A stretch of DNA of 64,000 nt from Brevibacillus brevis (lineage in GTDB: Bacteria; Bacillota; Bacilli; Brevibacillales; Brevibacillaceae), in NCBI RefSeq assembly GCF_001039275.2, contig NZ_CP030117.1, positions 6,117,001-6,181,000 on the forward strand, read 5' to 3'. Position 1 is the stretch's first letter. The number at the start of each line of letters is the position of its first letter. A program made the translations under genes and the position numbers. The notes under the pieces are model-generated. The model had not been told where the DNA came from. It was given only the letters and a program-made list of their open reading frames with translations, and did no database searches. Below, piece after piece: positions 39,763-48,052 of this stretch.

Positions 39763-40551
39763 TTATCGTTTTGTAAAGTAGGAAAGCCCCATCAGACGTT
39801 CAATGATGAACATGAGAATAGCCGTAAGAATCATGAGCAGCACGGAAATCGCGGCGATCGTCGGATCGAAGTTGTTTTCTACGTACGTCAGCATCTGGAT
39901 CGGCAGCGTGCTTACCCCTGGTCCTGTCATGAAAACAGAGATATCTACGTTGTTGAACGACTCCAGAAAAGCGATCAGAATCGCAGCAATAATCCCAGAG
40001 CGAATATTCGGCAAGACGACTTTAAAAAAGGTTTCGAGACGTCCTGCCCCAAGGCTTAAAGCCGCTTCTTCAATGGCGAAGTCAAAGTTAGACAAGGAAG
40101 ATGCAATGACGCGAATAATAAACGGAAGCATCAGCACCGTATGACCGACGAGAAGTCCCGCATAAATCGGCAAATGATATACGACAATGACGTATTTCAG
40201 CATGGCAAAGCCCATCACGATACCCGGAATCAGGACAGGTGAGATGAAAATGCCATTCAAGATGCCCTTGCCGCGAAAATCAAAGCGACTGAGCGCATAA
40301 GCTGCCGGAATCCCTAACAAGAGCGCCAAGAGATTCCCGAGCAAGGAAACGAACATCGACGTCTTGAAGGTCGTCATGAACATTTCTACCTCGAAAATGT
40401 TTTCGTACCACCGCCAGGAAAAGCCCTCCGGCGGAAACTTCAAGACGCTTCCCGGCTCAAACGACGTAAAAGAAATGATAATGAGCGGCCCTAGCAAAAA
40501 CAGAAAGACGAGAGAGGTAAACAGGGCCAACCCGCGATTTTTCTCCTGCAT
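39763..40551 (-). CDS. ABC importer permease, PotC-like
   Basis: The 262-residue protein has six TM helices and the EAA loop (EEAALSLGAGRLETFFKVVLPNIRSG, core EAALSLGA...LPNI). The ATG at 40551 lies eight bases after AAGGGG; the ribosome site overlaps the stop of the upstream permease gene, so translation is coupled. It forms the membrane channel with the 40557-41378 product. Confidence 0.92.
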   Translation of the reverse strand: MQEKNRGLALFTSLVFLFLLGPLIIISFTSFEPGSVLKFPPEGFSWRWYENIFEVEMFMTTFKTSMFVSLLGNLLALLLGIPAAYALSRFDFRGKGILNGIFISPVLIPGIVMGFAMLKYVIVVYHLPIYAGLLVGHTVLMLPFIIRVIASSLSNFDFAIEEAALSLGAGRLETFFKVVLPNIRSGIIAAILIAFLESFNNVDISVFMTGPGVSTLPIQMLTYVENNFDPTIAAISVLLMILTAILMFIIERLMGLSYFTKR

Positions 40552-40556
40552 AGCTT

Positions 40557-41378
40557 CTACCCCTTCGGATTTAATTTGGTCGCCAGCTTGTTCATGAAAT
40601 AGATGACGACAAATGTAATGACAATCATGATCGTGGCAATGACAGATGCCAAATGCCAATCATTGAGCGTAATCGCATTTTGATACAGGAACGTAGAGAT
40701 GACCCGCTGTTTTCCACCTAGCAGGGCAGGCGTGGTGTAGGCGGTCAAGCTTCCGACAAACACCAGAATGCTACCAATGATAAGTCCCGGTACACTAAGT
40801 GGCACAATGACCTTCCAGAAGGCTGTCAACTTGGAAGCACCCAAGCTTTCCGCCGCCTTCAGCAAATCTGGGTCGATGTTTTCCATCACCCCTACCAGCG
40901 TAATAATGATCAGCGGCAGGAACAGATGAATCAAACCAATCATCATCGCAGTCGGCGTATACAATATTTCCAACGGCTTATCAATTAGCCCGATTGCAAG
41001 CAGCGAGCTGTTCAATAAGCCCTTTTTTCCGAGAATAATCATCCAAGAGAACGACCGCACGACAGAACTGGTCAGCAAAGGAAAAATCGCCAATGCCAGC
41101 AAGATACCCTTTTTACGTGGGCCCAGCTTGGAAATGTAGTACGCAGCAGGAAAACCAATCAGGACACACGCAATCGTCGTGACCAGACTGACTTGCAGCG
41201 TCGTCAGCATAATTTTCAGGAAGTACGCGTCGGTCAGAAATTGGAGATAGCCCTGGATCGTAAAGCTACCATCTTGATAAAAGGTGGACGCGATCGTCAT
41301 CACGATTGGAATGACCATGAACAGCGTCAAAAACAGCACACCCGGCAACAGCAATAAATAAAGACCCGTTTTTCTCAT
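40557..41378 (-). CDS. ABC importer permease, PotB-like
   Basis: The 273-residue protein has six TM helices and the EAA motif LLKAAESLGASKLTAFWKV followed by PLSVPG. It pairs with the PotC-like permease. The ATG follows CAGGAG. It lies 26 bases downstream of the nucleoside hydrolase gene. Confidence 0.92.
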   Translation of the reverse strand: MRKTGLYLLLLPGVLFLTLFMVIPIVMTIASTFYQDGSFTIQGYLQFLTDAYFLKIMLTTLQVSLVTTIACVLIGFPAAYYISKLGPRKKGILLALAIFPLLTSSVVRSFSWMIILGKKGLLNSSLLAIGLIDKPLEILYTPTAMMIGLIHLFLPLIIITLVGVMENIDPDLLKAAESLGASKLTAFWKVIVPLSVPGLIIGSILVFVGSLTAYTTPALLGGKQRVISTFLYQNAITLNDWHLASVIATIMIVITFVVIYFMNKLATKLNPKG

Positions 41379-41404
41379 CTGATTAACTCCTGTTCACGGT
41401 ATCG

Positions 41405-42334
41405 TCAGGCTTTCAATGCGCCGAGAAAACGCGCAAAGAACGCATCTGCATCTACGTCCAGACAGACGTTTATGTTCGGTTCTTTTTTCAGGCGGTTTTG
41501 AAAGTCGCAAACCGTTTGCCCATCACACAACTCACTTCTCGTTTCGATATCTACATACAGCTTCTGCATCTTCACTAGCTTCGGATCGAGTGCGACTGCG
41601 ACAGCCAATGGATCATGCATGGCGCACGCATAAATGCCATTTCGCTGAAAATAGCGATGAAGGTAATCAGACGTACTCTGTCTTACGTACTCGCCCATCG
41701 GTGTATCTCCTAGCTCGCGAATATGCTCCTCGTTCAGGAGCACTCTTCGCGTCACATCCAGTCCAACCAGCGTCAATTGCGGGAATCCGGCATGAAACAC
41801 AACCTTGGCCGCCTCTGGATCGACGTACATGTTATACTCCGCAACTGGCGTCACATTGCCATGCTCGCGGACCACTCCACCCATGAAAATGACTTCCTTG
41901 ACGTGTTGGACGAGCTCCGGGCATTTTTTCACCGCCAGCGCCAAATTGGTCAACGGCCCCGTCATGATGAGCGTAATCTCGCCGGAATGCGCGAGTACGT
42001 TTTCCACGATGAAATCAGGAGCAAAGCCAGCAGTCGGCTTCTTGTACATCGGAACGCCGGCCAGAGCACCTCCCAAGCCATCCTCACCATGTACGGCATG
42101 CTCGAAAAACAACGGCCGCAACAGTGGTTCAGATGCTCCACAGACAACAGGGATTTGCTCGCCGACTTGCAAGAAATCGAGAATTTTGCACGTGTTTTCT
42201 GTAGCTTTTCGCAACGACACGTTGCCATTCACCGTAGTGATGCCCACCAAATCGAATTGCCCGCTCTTCACAGCGAGAATAATGCCAAGCGCATCATCAA
42301 TGCCCGTATCTACGTCAAGAATGATCTTTTGCAC
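41405..42334 (-). CDS. Inosine-uridine-type nucleoside hydrolase
   Basis: The 309-residue enzyme has the calcium-binding cluster DVDTGIDDALG at the N-terminus, LIMTGPLTNLALA, and MHDPLAVAVALDP near the C-terminus. These are the hallmarks of the IU-NH family. It hydrolyses the N-glycosidic bond of ribonucleosides to ribose and base. There is no signal peptide, so it acts inside the cell on imported nucleoside. Being inside the transporter operon, it is the main clue to the transporter's substrate. Confidence 0.94.
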   Translation of the reverse strand: MQKIILDVDTGIDDALGIILAVKSGQFDLVGITTVNGNVSLRKATENTCKILDFLQVGEQIPVVCGASEPLLRPLFFEHAVHGEDGLGGALAGVPMYKKPTAGFAPDFIVENVLAHSGEITLIMTGPLTNLALAVKKCPELVQHVKEVIFMGGVVREHGNVTPVAEYNMYVDPEAAKVVFHAGFPQLTLVGLDVTRRVLLNEEHIRELGDTPMGEYVRQSTSDYLHRYFQRNGIYACAMHDPLAVAVALDPKLVKMQKLYVDIETRSELCDGQTVCDFQNRLKKEPNINVCLDVDADAFFARFLGALKA

Positions 42335-42355
42335 GAGTGGTCCTCCTCACGAAAA

Positions 42356-42387
42356 CGAGGGTATATCCGAAATTGTCTATACCCTCG
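42356..42387 (-). terminator. Hairpin between the binding-protein and nucleoside hydrolase genes
   Basis: CGAGGGTATA and TATACCCTCG pair perfectly (10 bp) around 12 bases and run into TTTTCG on the minus strand. It probably attenuates read-through, giving more binding protein than permease, or protects the upstream mRNA end. Confidence 0.65.
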
Positions 42388-42416
42388 CCCTTGTTTTTCT
42401 AACGTTCGTTATTGCG

Positions 42417-43490
42417 TTATTGCGTGATTTCACGGTTCCAACGGTCAATCCATGCTTTGGAGTGCTCGTTAACGAATTTCATGTCCAGCATTTTCAGCTT
42501 GCTTACGGTTTCTTCCCCGTACGTTACGCCTTTTGCCTCTTCTTCTGTCAGTTGAACCGTTTTGTTTACAGGGGAATCGATTTTTGCTTTTGCTGTTTTT
42601 TCCTGAACTTCCTTGCTCAGTTGGTAGTTGATGAAGTCTTCAGCCAGTGCTTTGTTTTTCGAGCCTTTTACGATGTTAACCGTATTCATGACCGCATATC
42701 CACCGCTTGCAGGTTGTACGAAAACAGCTTCTGGAACAGCGGCCTTGATGTCTTTGAAGTACATTTCCATGATCGGTCCTACGCCGATTTCTTCTTGTCC
42801 AAACATATTCACGTATTCAGAGGTCTTATCGTAGAACTTCACTACACTTTGGTTGACTTCTTTCATTTTCGCGAAGGCTTGATCTTCGTTAAATTCCTTG
42901 TTGCCCGCTGTCTGGGAAGCACTGTCGAGAACCATCGGGCCAGTTGTGGACGTAATGCTTGGCAGTGTCAGCTTGCCCGCCAGCTCTGGGTTCCACAGGT
43001 CTTTCCAATCCTTGATCTCGGTTTTCACGAGCTTTGGATTGTAGGCAATCCCGAATTGACCAATCGTGTAAGCTGGACCGTACTCCTCGCCCAGTGGTGC
43101 TTTGGCAATGTCGTAGATTTGATCCAGGTTCGGGATGCGGCTGCGGTCGATTTTTTCAAATGCGCCACTCTCAATCCCTTGCTGTGCATAGTAGTCAGAG
43201 AGGTAGATCAAGTCTACATCGGAGCTTCCTTGGCGAATTTTGTTCAGGCGCTCTGCATTGTTCCCGATTTCCAGCACGATTTTCACGTTATGTTCTTTTT
43301 CAAATGGCTCATATACTTCTTTGCGGAAAAAGTCTTCGGAGAAGCCCCATGTGGAGATGACCAGCTTTTGTGGCTCACCCTTGGCTTCGCCTCCAGCCCC
43401 TCCCGCTTGTGGTTGATCATTGCTGCCACAGCCAGCGAGAGCCAGTGACATCATTGAAAAAGACAGGATTCCAGCAAGTAATTTTTTCAT
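42417..43490 (-). CDS. ABC importer substrate-binding lipoprotein, PotD-like
   Basis: The 357-residue protein has a lipoprotein signal (MKKLLAGILSFSMMSLALAGC, lipobox LAGC near residue 21). A periplasmic-binding-protein fold of the SBP family that includes PotD and Fe(III) binders follows, with KLVISTWGFSEDFF at the front. It captures substrate outside the membrane. The start is the ATG at 43490 after GGAGGAGAATTACG; an upstream in-frame codon at 43541 has no ribosome site. First gene of the six-gene operon. Polyamine or thiamine-like ligands are alternatives to nucleosides. Confidence 0.9.
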   Translation of the reverse strand: MKKLLAGILSFSMMSLALAGCGSNDQPQAGGAGGEAKGEPQKLVISTWGFSEDFFRKEVYEPFEKEHNVKIVLEIGNNAERLNKIRQGSSDVDLIYLSDYYAQQGIESGAFEKIDRSRIPNLDQIYDIAKAPLGEEYGPAYTIGQFGIAYNPKLVKTEIKDWKDLWNPELAGKLTLPSITSTTGPMVLDSASQTAGNKEFNEDQAFAKMKEVNQSVVKFYDKTSEYVNMFGQEEIGVGPIMEMYFKDIKAAVPEAVFVQPASGGYAVMNTVNIVKGSKNKALAEDFINYQLSKEVQEKTAKAKIDSPVNKTVQLTEEEAKGVTYGEETVSKLKMLDMKFVNEHSKAWIDRWNREITQ

Positions 43491-43542
43491 CGTAATTCTC
43501 CTCCAGTTGGGTTCATTTGATGACAAAATATGGTGATACAAT

Positions 43543-43596
43543 AAAAAGAAAAGTACCCTTGATTAGAACGTATCATTCTAAACAAGAGCACTTTTC
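43543..43596 (-). terminator. Long hairpin terminator or attenuator ahead of the purine ABC operon
   Basis: On the minus strand GAAAAGT, CTTG and TAGAA on one side pair with TTCTA, CAAG and ACTTTTC on the other (43596-43548), followed by TTTTT. It lies 92 bases after the 43688-44044 gene and 53 bases before the binding-protein start. It may terminate the former, or attenuate the latter, since an upstream segment (CGTAAA/TTTACG pairing) could compete. Confidence 0.65.
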
Positions 43597-43687
43597 TTCG
43601 TAAACAAAGAGAAGTGACACCCGTTTTTACGCAAAGTCTACGGTCTCCCCTTAAGATAGATCAAAAGAGAAAATCCGAACGATTGCG

Positions 43688-44044
43688 TCAGGTATTCAGT
43701 TCTGATTCAGCTAAAATAACATTCGTGATCGCCCACTGCGTAGGCGCATCATAGTCCCGCAGCACGGCTTCCAACGGCAATCCCATCTCTTCCTCCAGTC
43801 GTTCTCGCAGTTTCTTCTTATAAAGAAGGGACATCCGAAAATCGACTTCGAGCTTGAGAGCCGGCGCTTCTCCTTCCAACGCTTGTGAGCGCGGAGAGCG
43901 GCGATGCTTGGCTTGGAACGTAATCATCTGATTTTCAATCGTGACTCGGAGCAAAGTCGTTCCAAATCCGAACAACTCTTTTGCTATCTCATTATAGATG
44001 GCAGACAGCTTTTTTCTGGTTTCATTGGAGTCCACTAGAGTCAT
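43688..44044 (-). CDS. DUF2294 (MpsC-like) protein
   Basis: The 118-residue protein fits DUF2294, with YNEIAKELFGFGTTLLRVTIENQMITF at the front (core FGFGTTLLRV) and a C-terminal DYDAPTQWAITNVILAE. In Staphylococcus aureus the DUF2294 protein MpsC belongs to the MpsABC sodium- or bicarbonate-related system; here no mpsA or mpsB is next to it. I choose the ATG at 44044, preceded by AGGTGA, over the ATG at 44077. Confidence 0.75.
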   Translation of the reverse strand: MTLVDSNETRKKLSAIYNEIAKELFGFGTTLLRVTIENQMITFQAKHRRSPRSQALEGEAPALKLEVDFRMSLLYKKKLRERLEEEMGLPLEAVLRDYDAPTQWAITNVILAESELNT

Positions 44045-44177
44045 GTCATCACCTGCGATAGCTGGTATCGGGTTCATTCGCTCTCATTATACAAATGATT
44101 TTCGGATTCTTCAATAGAATATTCGTATTTAGATCAATTTCACATTTTTCCACCAAGTCATTCGTTTGCAAAAACAG

Positions 44178-44206
44178 TTGACACGTAAAAAATCAGTCGT
44201 TATAAT
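44178..44206 (+). promoter_or_regulatory. Consensus sigma-A promoter of metQNI
   Basis: TTGACA (44178-44183), 17 bases, TATAAT (44201-44206): both hexamers are perfect. Transcription would start near 44213, 52 bases before the S-box aptamer. Confidence 0.88.
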
Positions 44207-44264
44207 CCAACTATCCAAATAAGAATTAACAACAATGTTTGGAATGATAATTTCATAGCACATT

Positions 44265-44367
44265 CTCTTATGAAGAGAGGTTGAGGGACTGGCCCTATGA
44301 CACCTCGGCAACCTATCGCAAACGATACGGTGCCAAATCCAGCGGAATTTATTCCGACAGATAAGAG
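44265..44367 (+). ncRNA. SAM-I riboswitch (S-box) aptamer
   Basis: The conserved S-box elements appear in order: closing helix CTCTTAT (44265-44271) with ATAAGAG (44361-44367), then GAGAGGTTGAGGGACTGGCC, ACACCTCGGCAACC, and the GATACGGTGCCAAATCC segment. It binds S-adenosylmethionine and turns off the downstream methionine importer when SAM is plentiful. Confidence 0.97.
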
Positions 44368-44404
44368 AGGTATTGTTGCCGTGTATTTACATACGCGCAG
44401 TCCC

Positions 44405-44433
44405 AGCCTCTTCTGTCGGAAGAGGCTTTTTTT
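44405..44433 (+). terminator. SAM-controlled terminator
   Basis: AGCCTCTTC pairs with GGAAGAGGCT around TGTC, followed by seven T. It is the expression platform of the S-box; its 5' arm can pair alternatively with GAGAGG at the end of the aptamer. Confidence 0.93.
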
Positions 44434-44468
44434 ATTACATCTTACATCCAGAGAAAAGGGGTATTTTC

Positions 44469-45299
44469 ATGAAAAAGACTGGTCTACTGCTCACTACACT
44501 ACTGCTCGCTGCATCGCTCGTAACGGCTTGCGGCGGTAAACAGGAAGCTGCGCCTGCTAACGGCGGCACTGCTGCTGAACAAACCTCACTCAAAGTGGGT
44601 GTCACTGGCGGCCCGCACGAAGAGATTCTCAACAAAGTAAAGGAAGTCGCCAAAGACAAAGGACTCGATGTCGAAGTCGTCGTTTTCAACGATTACGTAC
44701 AGCCGAATCAAGCTCTCGATAAAGGAAATCTCGATGTTAACAGCTTCCAAACCATTCCGTTCTTGGCGAAGTTTAATCAAGATCACAAAACAAAGATCGT
44801 CGAGGTCGGAAAAACCGTGACGTACCCGATGGGCCTGTACTCCACCAAGCATAAAAAAGTCGAGGACATCCCGGCTGGCGGTGTTGTCGGCATCCAAAAC
44901 GATCCGACCAACCGAGCACGCGCCCTCTTGCTCTATCAGGCTGCTGGCTTGATTAAGCTAAAGGATGGCGTGGGCGACAACGCAACACCACTGGATATCG
45001 TAGAAAATCCAAAAAATTTGCAATTCAAAGAGCTGGAGGCTGCTTTCCTGGCACGCTCGCTGAAAAATGTGGAGGTCGCTTCGATTAATACGAACTTCGC
45101 GATGGAAGCTGGGTACACCCCGAAAAAAGATGCGATCTTCGCTGAGACGGCTGACTCTCCATACGTGAACATCTTGGCAGTCAATGAAACCAATAAGGAC
45201 AACCCCGCTGTCAAAAAGCTGGTGGACATCTACCGTTCGGAAGAAGTGAAAAAATTCATCGACGAACGTTTTGAAGGAGCTGTACTGCCGTCCTGGTAA
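44469..45299 (+). CDS. metQ: Methionine-binding lipoprotein MetQ
   Basis: The 276-residue protein has a lipoprotein signal with lipobox LVTAC and the NlpA/MetQ body: KVGVTGGPHEEIL, DVNSFQTIPFL, EVGKTVTYPMGLYS and VGIQNDPTNRARALLL. It binds D- or L-methionine for the MetNI transporter. The ATG at 44469 follows AAGGGG; the frame is open further upstream through the terminator, which argues against an earlier start. It is the first gene after the S-box, in the order metQ-metN-metI rather than the more common metN first. Confidence 0.96.
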   Translation: MKKTGLLLTTLLLAASLVTACGGKQEAAPANGGTAAEQTSLKVGVTGGPHEEILNKVKEVAKDKGLDVEVVVFNDYVQPNQALDKGNLDVNSFQTIPFLAKFNQDHKTKIVEVGKTVTYPMGLYSTKHKKVEDIPAGGVVGIQNDPTNRARALLLYQAAGLIKLKDGVGDNATPLDIVENPKNLQFKELEAAFLARSLKNVEVASINTNFAMEAGYTPKKDAIFAETADSPYVNILAVNETNKDNPAVKKLVDIYRSEEVKKFIDERFEGAVLPSW

Positions 45300-45341
45300 G
45301 ATCGACGCCAGGAACATCAAGAACAACAAGGAGAACTCGTT

Positions 45342-46379
45342 ATGATACAGCTAACCGATATTCATAAGTCGTATCAAGTAGGAAACAAGCAGGTAGAAGC
45401 ATTGAAGGGCGTATCCTTGCAGGTGGAAAAAGGGCAGATTTACGGGGTTATCGGTTTTAGCGGAGCGGGAAAAAGTACCCTGCTCCGTACCATCAACCTG
45501 TTGGAGAAGCCGACTAGCGGTTCTGTGATCGTCAATGGCCAGAACATGCTGACCCTCAAGGAAAAAGAGCTGCGGCAAGCTCGCAAAAAGATCGGGATTA
45601 TTTTTCAGCACTTCAATCTGCTCTCTTCCTATAATGTCTTTGACAATGTGGCGGAAATCTTGCGGATGAATCGCGTCCCCAAAGATGTCATTAAGCGCAA
45701 GGTAGAAGACCTTCTCGGCTTGGTTGGCTTGTCTGATAAAGCACATGCTTATCCTTCTCAGCTATCCGGTGGACAAAAGCAACGGGTGGGGATCGCTCGT
45801 GCGCTTGCGACTGATCCGGAAATCCTGCTCTGTGACGAAGCAACTTCCGCTCTCGACCCGCAGACGACTGAATCGATTCTGGAGCTGTTGCTCGACATCA
45901 ATCGAAAGTTTAACCTAACCATCGTACTCATTACCCATGAAATGCAGGTCATCAAGAAAATCTGCGACCAGGTAGCCATCATGGAAAATGGCGTCGTCAT
46001 CGAGCAAGGCTCTGTTCTGGATGTTTTCAGCAATCCGCAAGAGCAAACGACCCGTAATTTTATCAAAACGGTTTTTGACGATCAGGTACCACAGGAGATT
46101 TTGTCCAAGATAAAAGAAACCGGACCCGTTTCCAAAATTGTTCGCGTTGCCTTTCGCGGGGATGCTGCTCTCGATCCTGTTCTGGGAACACTGTCTGCAC
46201 GTTTTCCGATTAGCACCAATTTATTGTACGGCTCGATTACAACCATAAAAGGTACGGCGCTCGGCATTTTGCTTTTGCACATTTCTGGTGAAGACCAGGC
46301 CATTCAGGATGGCATTCGCTTCTTGCGCGAATCCGTCTACCGCGTAGATATTGTGTCACCAGAGGAGGTGCGGAGCTAA
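45342..46379 (+). CDS. metN: Methionine ABC importer ATPase MetN
   Basis: The 345-residue ATPase has Walker A GFSGAGKST, signature LSGGQKQRVGIARAL, Walker B ILLCDEATSALDP and the H-loop ITHEMQVIK. A C-terminal NIL (ACT-like) regulatory domain of about 90 residues, which binds methionine and inhibits transport, ends it. AAGGAGA precedes the ATG. Its stop overlaps the metI start by one base (TAATG). Confidence 0.97.
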   Translation: MIQLTDIHKSYQVGNKQVEALKGVSLQVEKGQIYGVIGFSGAGKSTLLRTINLLEKPTSGSVIVNGQNMLTLKEKELRQARKKIGIIFQHFNLLSSYNVFDNVAEILRMNRVPKDVIKRKVEDLLGLVGLSDKAHAYPSQLSGGQKQRVGIARALATDPEILLCDEATSALDPQTTESILELLLDINRKFNLTIVLITHEMQVIKKICDQVAIMENGVVIEQGSVLDVFSNPQEQTTRNFIKTVFDDQVPQEILSKIKETGPVSKIVRVAFRGDAALDPVLGTLSARFPISTNLLYGSITTIKGTALGILLLHISGEDQAIQDGIRFLRESVYRVDIVSPEEVRS

Positions 46380-47041
46380 TGGAGCGTTTGATTGAAATGA
46401 CTCCGGTATTCGGGCAATCGCTGCAAGAAACTGTCATCATGGTTGGGTTTTCGTTGTTCATTGCGACACTGATCGGGATTCCGCTCGGGATTTTGTTGGT
46501 CATCACACAGGCGAACCACCTTTTCCCGAACAAAATCATCTACCACACCCTGAATACGATCATCAACATTGTGCGTTCGCTGCCTTTTATTATCCTGATG
46601 GTTGCGATCATTCCTTTTACGGAGTTGATTGTGGGCACTTCGATTGGGATTGAAGGAGCAATTGTGCCGCTCATTGTCTATACTGCGCCTTACATCTCAC
46701 GCCTGATGGAAACGGCCCTGCATGACGTAGATCGTGGCGTTATCGAAGCGTATCAGGCAATGGGTGCATCCCGGACGCAGATTATTTTTCGCATCATGCT
46801 GCGTGAAGCAAGGCCTGGCATCGTCCTCTGCCTGACGATCGCGACCATCGGTTTGATTGGTGCTACTGCAATGGCCGGAGCAGTCGGTGCCGGCGGACTG
46901 GGCGATCTCGCCTTGCGCTACGGCTACCAGCAATGGGACATCGAAGTCATGATCATTACTGTGGTTATCCTCGTCGTCCTGGTCCAGCTCATTCAATCAT
47001 TAGGCAACTGGGCAGCCCGAAAACTGAAAAAGAGCGCGTAA
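46379..47041 (+). CDS. metI: Methionine ABC importer permease MetI
   Basis: The 220-residue permease has five to six TM helices and the MetI features TLNTIINIVRSLPFIILMV and the EAA loop IEAYQAMGASRTQIIF. It ends with GAVGAGGLGDLALRYGYQ. It overlaps metN by one base, ends the operon and is followed by a strong terminator. Confidence 0.97.
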   Translation: MERLIEMTPVFGQSLQETVIMVGFSLFIATLIGIPLGILLVITQANHLFPNKIIYHTLNTIINIVRSLPFIILMVAIIPFTELIVGTSIGIEGAIVPLIVYTAPYISRLMETALHDVDRGVIEAYQAMGASRTQIIFRIMLREARPGIVLCLTIATIGLIGATAMAGAVGAGGLGDLALRYGYQQWDIEVMIITVVILVVLVQLIQSLGNWAARKLKKSA

Positions 47042-47048
47042 ATTGAAG

Positions 47049-47083
47049 AACCCCTGACGAGATCGCTTGTCAGGGGCTTTTTT
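47049..47083 (+). terminator. Terminator of the metQNI operon
   Basis: CCCCTGAC and GTCAGGGG pair perfectly around ten bases, then CTTTTTT follows. Confidence 0.92.
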
Positions 47084-47117
47084 GTAGGTATTTAGACGGA
47101 TCGTCACTGAAAGTTCG

Positions 47118-47147
47118 TTGGAATTTCGCTCAATATTCATGTAGACT
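47118..47147 (+). promoter_or_regulatory. Possible promoter of the 47191-47906 genes
   Basis: TTGGAA (47118-47123), 18 bases, TAGACT (47142-47147). Confidence 0.4.
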
Positions 47148-47190
47148 TATATATACAAGTCATTTAAATGAGAGGGGCTACTCAAATAAC

Positions 47191-47625
47191 ATGAAAAAAC
47201 TCATCATGATGTTGGTTGCCGTAATGCTCGTACTCGCTCCAGCCGGAGGATTCATTGATCACGCCGACGCGAAAGGCTATAAGTCCGGGAAAAAATCCTT
47301 CAACTCTAATACGGCTCCTACGAACACGCAAACGCCTAACAAAGCCGATTCGAATGTAAATGCTTCAACAAATAAAGGTACAACCACAACTCCTGCTGCT
47401 ACAGCAAGCAAAAGCGGCGGATTCATGAAAGGTCTCATGATTGGTGGTCTGGCTGGTTTGCTGTTCGGAACCCTGTTCGCTGACATGGGTATCCTGGGCT
47501 CCATCCTTGGCTTCATGATCAACCTGATGGCGATCCTCGCTGTGATTATCCTGATCCGCAAAGTGATCGTCTACTTCAAAACCAAGCGTGAGAAAGAGCA
47601 GGAACTGAACGCATGGAAAAGATAA
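47191..47625 (+). CDS. Small membrane-anchored protein with Asn/Thr-rich linker
   Basis: The 144-residue protein has a signal or TM helix (about 3-22). A low-complexity stretch rich in Asn, Thr, Ala and Lys follows (about 35-75), then two hydrophobic segments beginning GGFMKGLMIGGLAGLLFGTLF and continuing GSILGFMINLMAILAVIILI, and a basic tail. The Gly-rich first segment plus second helix recalls the Tim44-like/preprotein translocase front ends seen in Bacillales, but no such domain follows. Function unknown. The YxcD-like gene overlaps it by 13 bases, so the two are co-translated. Confidence 0.75.
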   Translation: MKKLIMMLVAVMLVLAPAGGFIDHADAKGYKSGKKSFNSNTAPTNTQTPNKADSNVNASTNKGTTTTPAATASKSGGFMKGLMIGGLAGLLFGTLFADMGILGSILGFMINLMAILAVIILIRKVIVYFKTKREKEQELNAWKR

Positions 47626-47906
47626 CATTTTCCGAACAAGATATCATTAATGCGATCTGTATTCACGCAGCTTACAAAAAGCAGTTGAAGCCGCAAGACA
47701 TCTCCGTCGAGCTGATGTGGGACGAAGAATACGGCTTTTCTGCTGAAGTACACTGGATGGATCGCCAACAAGTCTTCATCGAGATGAATATGATTGAAGC
47801 GATTCGCTACTACCTGGAGACCCAGATGCAGCGCAACCCTTATTCCGCCGGTATCGAGCTGATATTGGACGACGAACAAGGGATCATCGCTCATATCACC
47901 TACTAA
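47613..47906 (+). CDS. YxcD-like protein (DUF2653)
   Basis: The 97-residue soluble protein resembles YxcD of Bacillus: FSEQDIINAICIHAA, QDISVELMWDEEYGFSAEV and a C-terminal IELILDDEQGIIAHI. The function is unknown. It starts inside the end of the membrane protein gene and is followed by a terminator. The pairing suggests that both act together. Confidence 0.8.
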   Translation: MEKITFSEQDIINAICIHAAYKKQLKPQDISVELMWDEEYGFSAEVHWMDRQQVFIEMNMIEAIRYYLETQMQRNPYSAGIELILDDEQGIIAHITY

Positions 47907-47930
47907 CACTGGATCATCATTTGTTAACCC

Positions 47931-47970
47931 AAGGCCAATTTGTTCACGCATGTGAGCAGGTTGGCTTTTT
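47931..47970 (+). terminator. Terminator after the YxcD-like gene
   Basis: AAGGCCAA and TTGGCTTTTT close a hairpin with an inner GTTCAC/GTGAGC stem. Confidence 0.75.
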
Positions 47971-47975
47971 ACATA

Positions 47976-48004
47976 TTGAATTTGACCTCGTTCCGTTATA
48001 TACT
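47976..48004 (+). promoter_or_regulatory. Promoter of the YusV-like ATPase gene
   Basis: TTGAAT (47976-47981), 17 bases, TATACT (47999-48004). The start site is near 48011, right before the Fur box. Confidence 0.72.
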
Positions 48005-48013
48005 TTACCTTAG

Positions 48014-48028
48014 TGAAAATGATTATCA
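48014..48028. promoter_or_regulatory. Fur box at the start of the YusV-like transcript
   Basis: TGAAAATGATTATCA matches TGATAATNATTATCA at 14 of 15 positions and lies at about +4 to +18. Confidence 0.82.
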
Positions 48029-48052
48029 TTACTACGATTGATTATAATCCGT

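Noticed and set aside
41805..43448. 547-codon open frame on the plus strand across the nucleoside hydrolase and binding-protein genes
   Set aside because: It spans two clear genes and their intercistronic hairpin on the other strand, with Cys/Phe-rich composition.
43491..43687. Purine (guanine/adenine) riboswitch before the purine ABC operon
   Set aside because: The conserved core and loop-loop elements of the classical purine aptamer are not present; only a hairpin terminator is clear.
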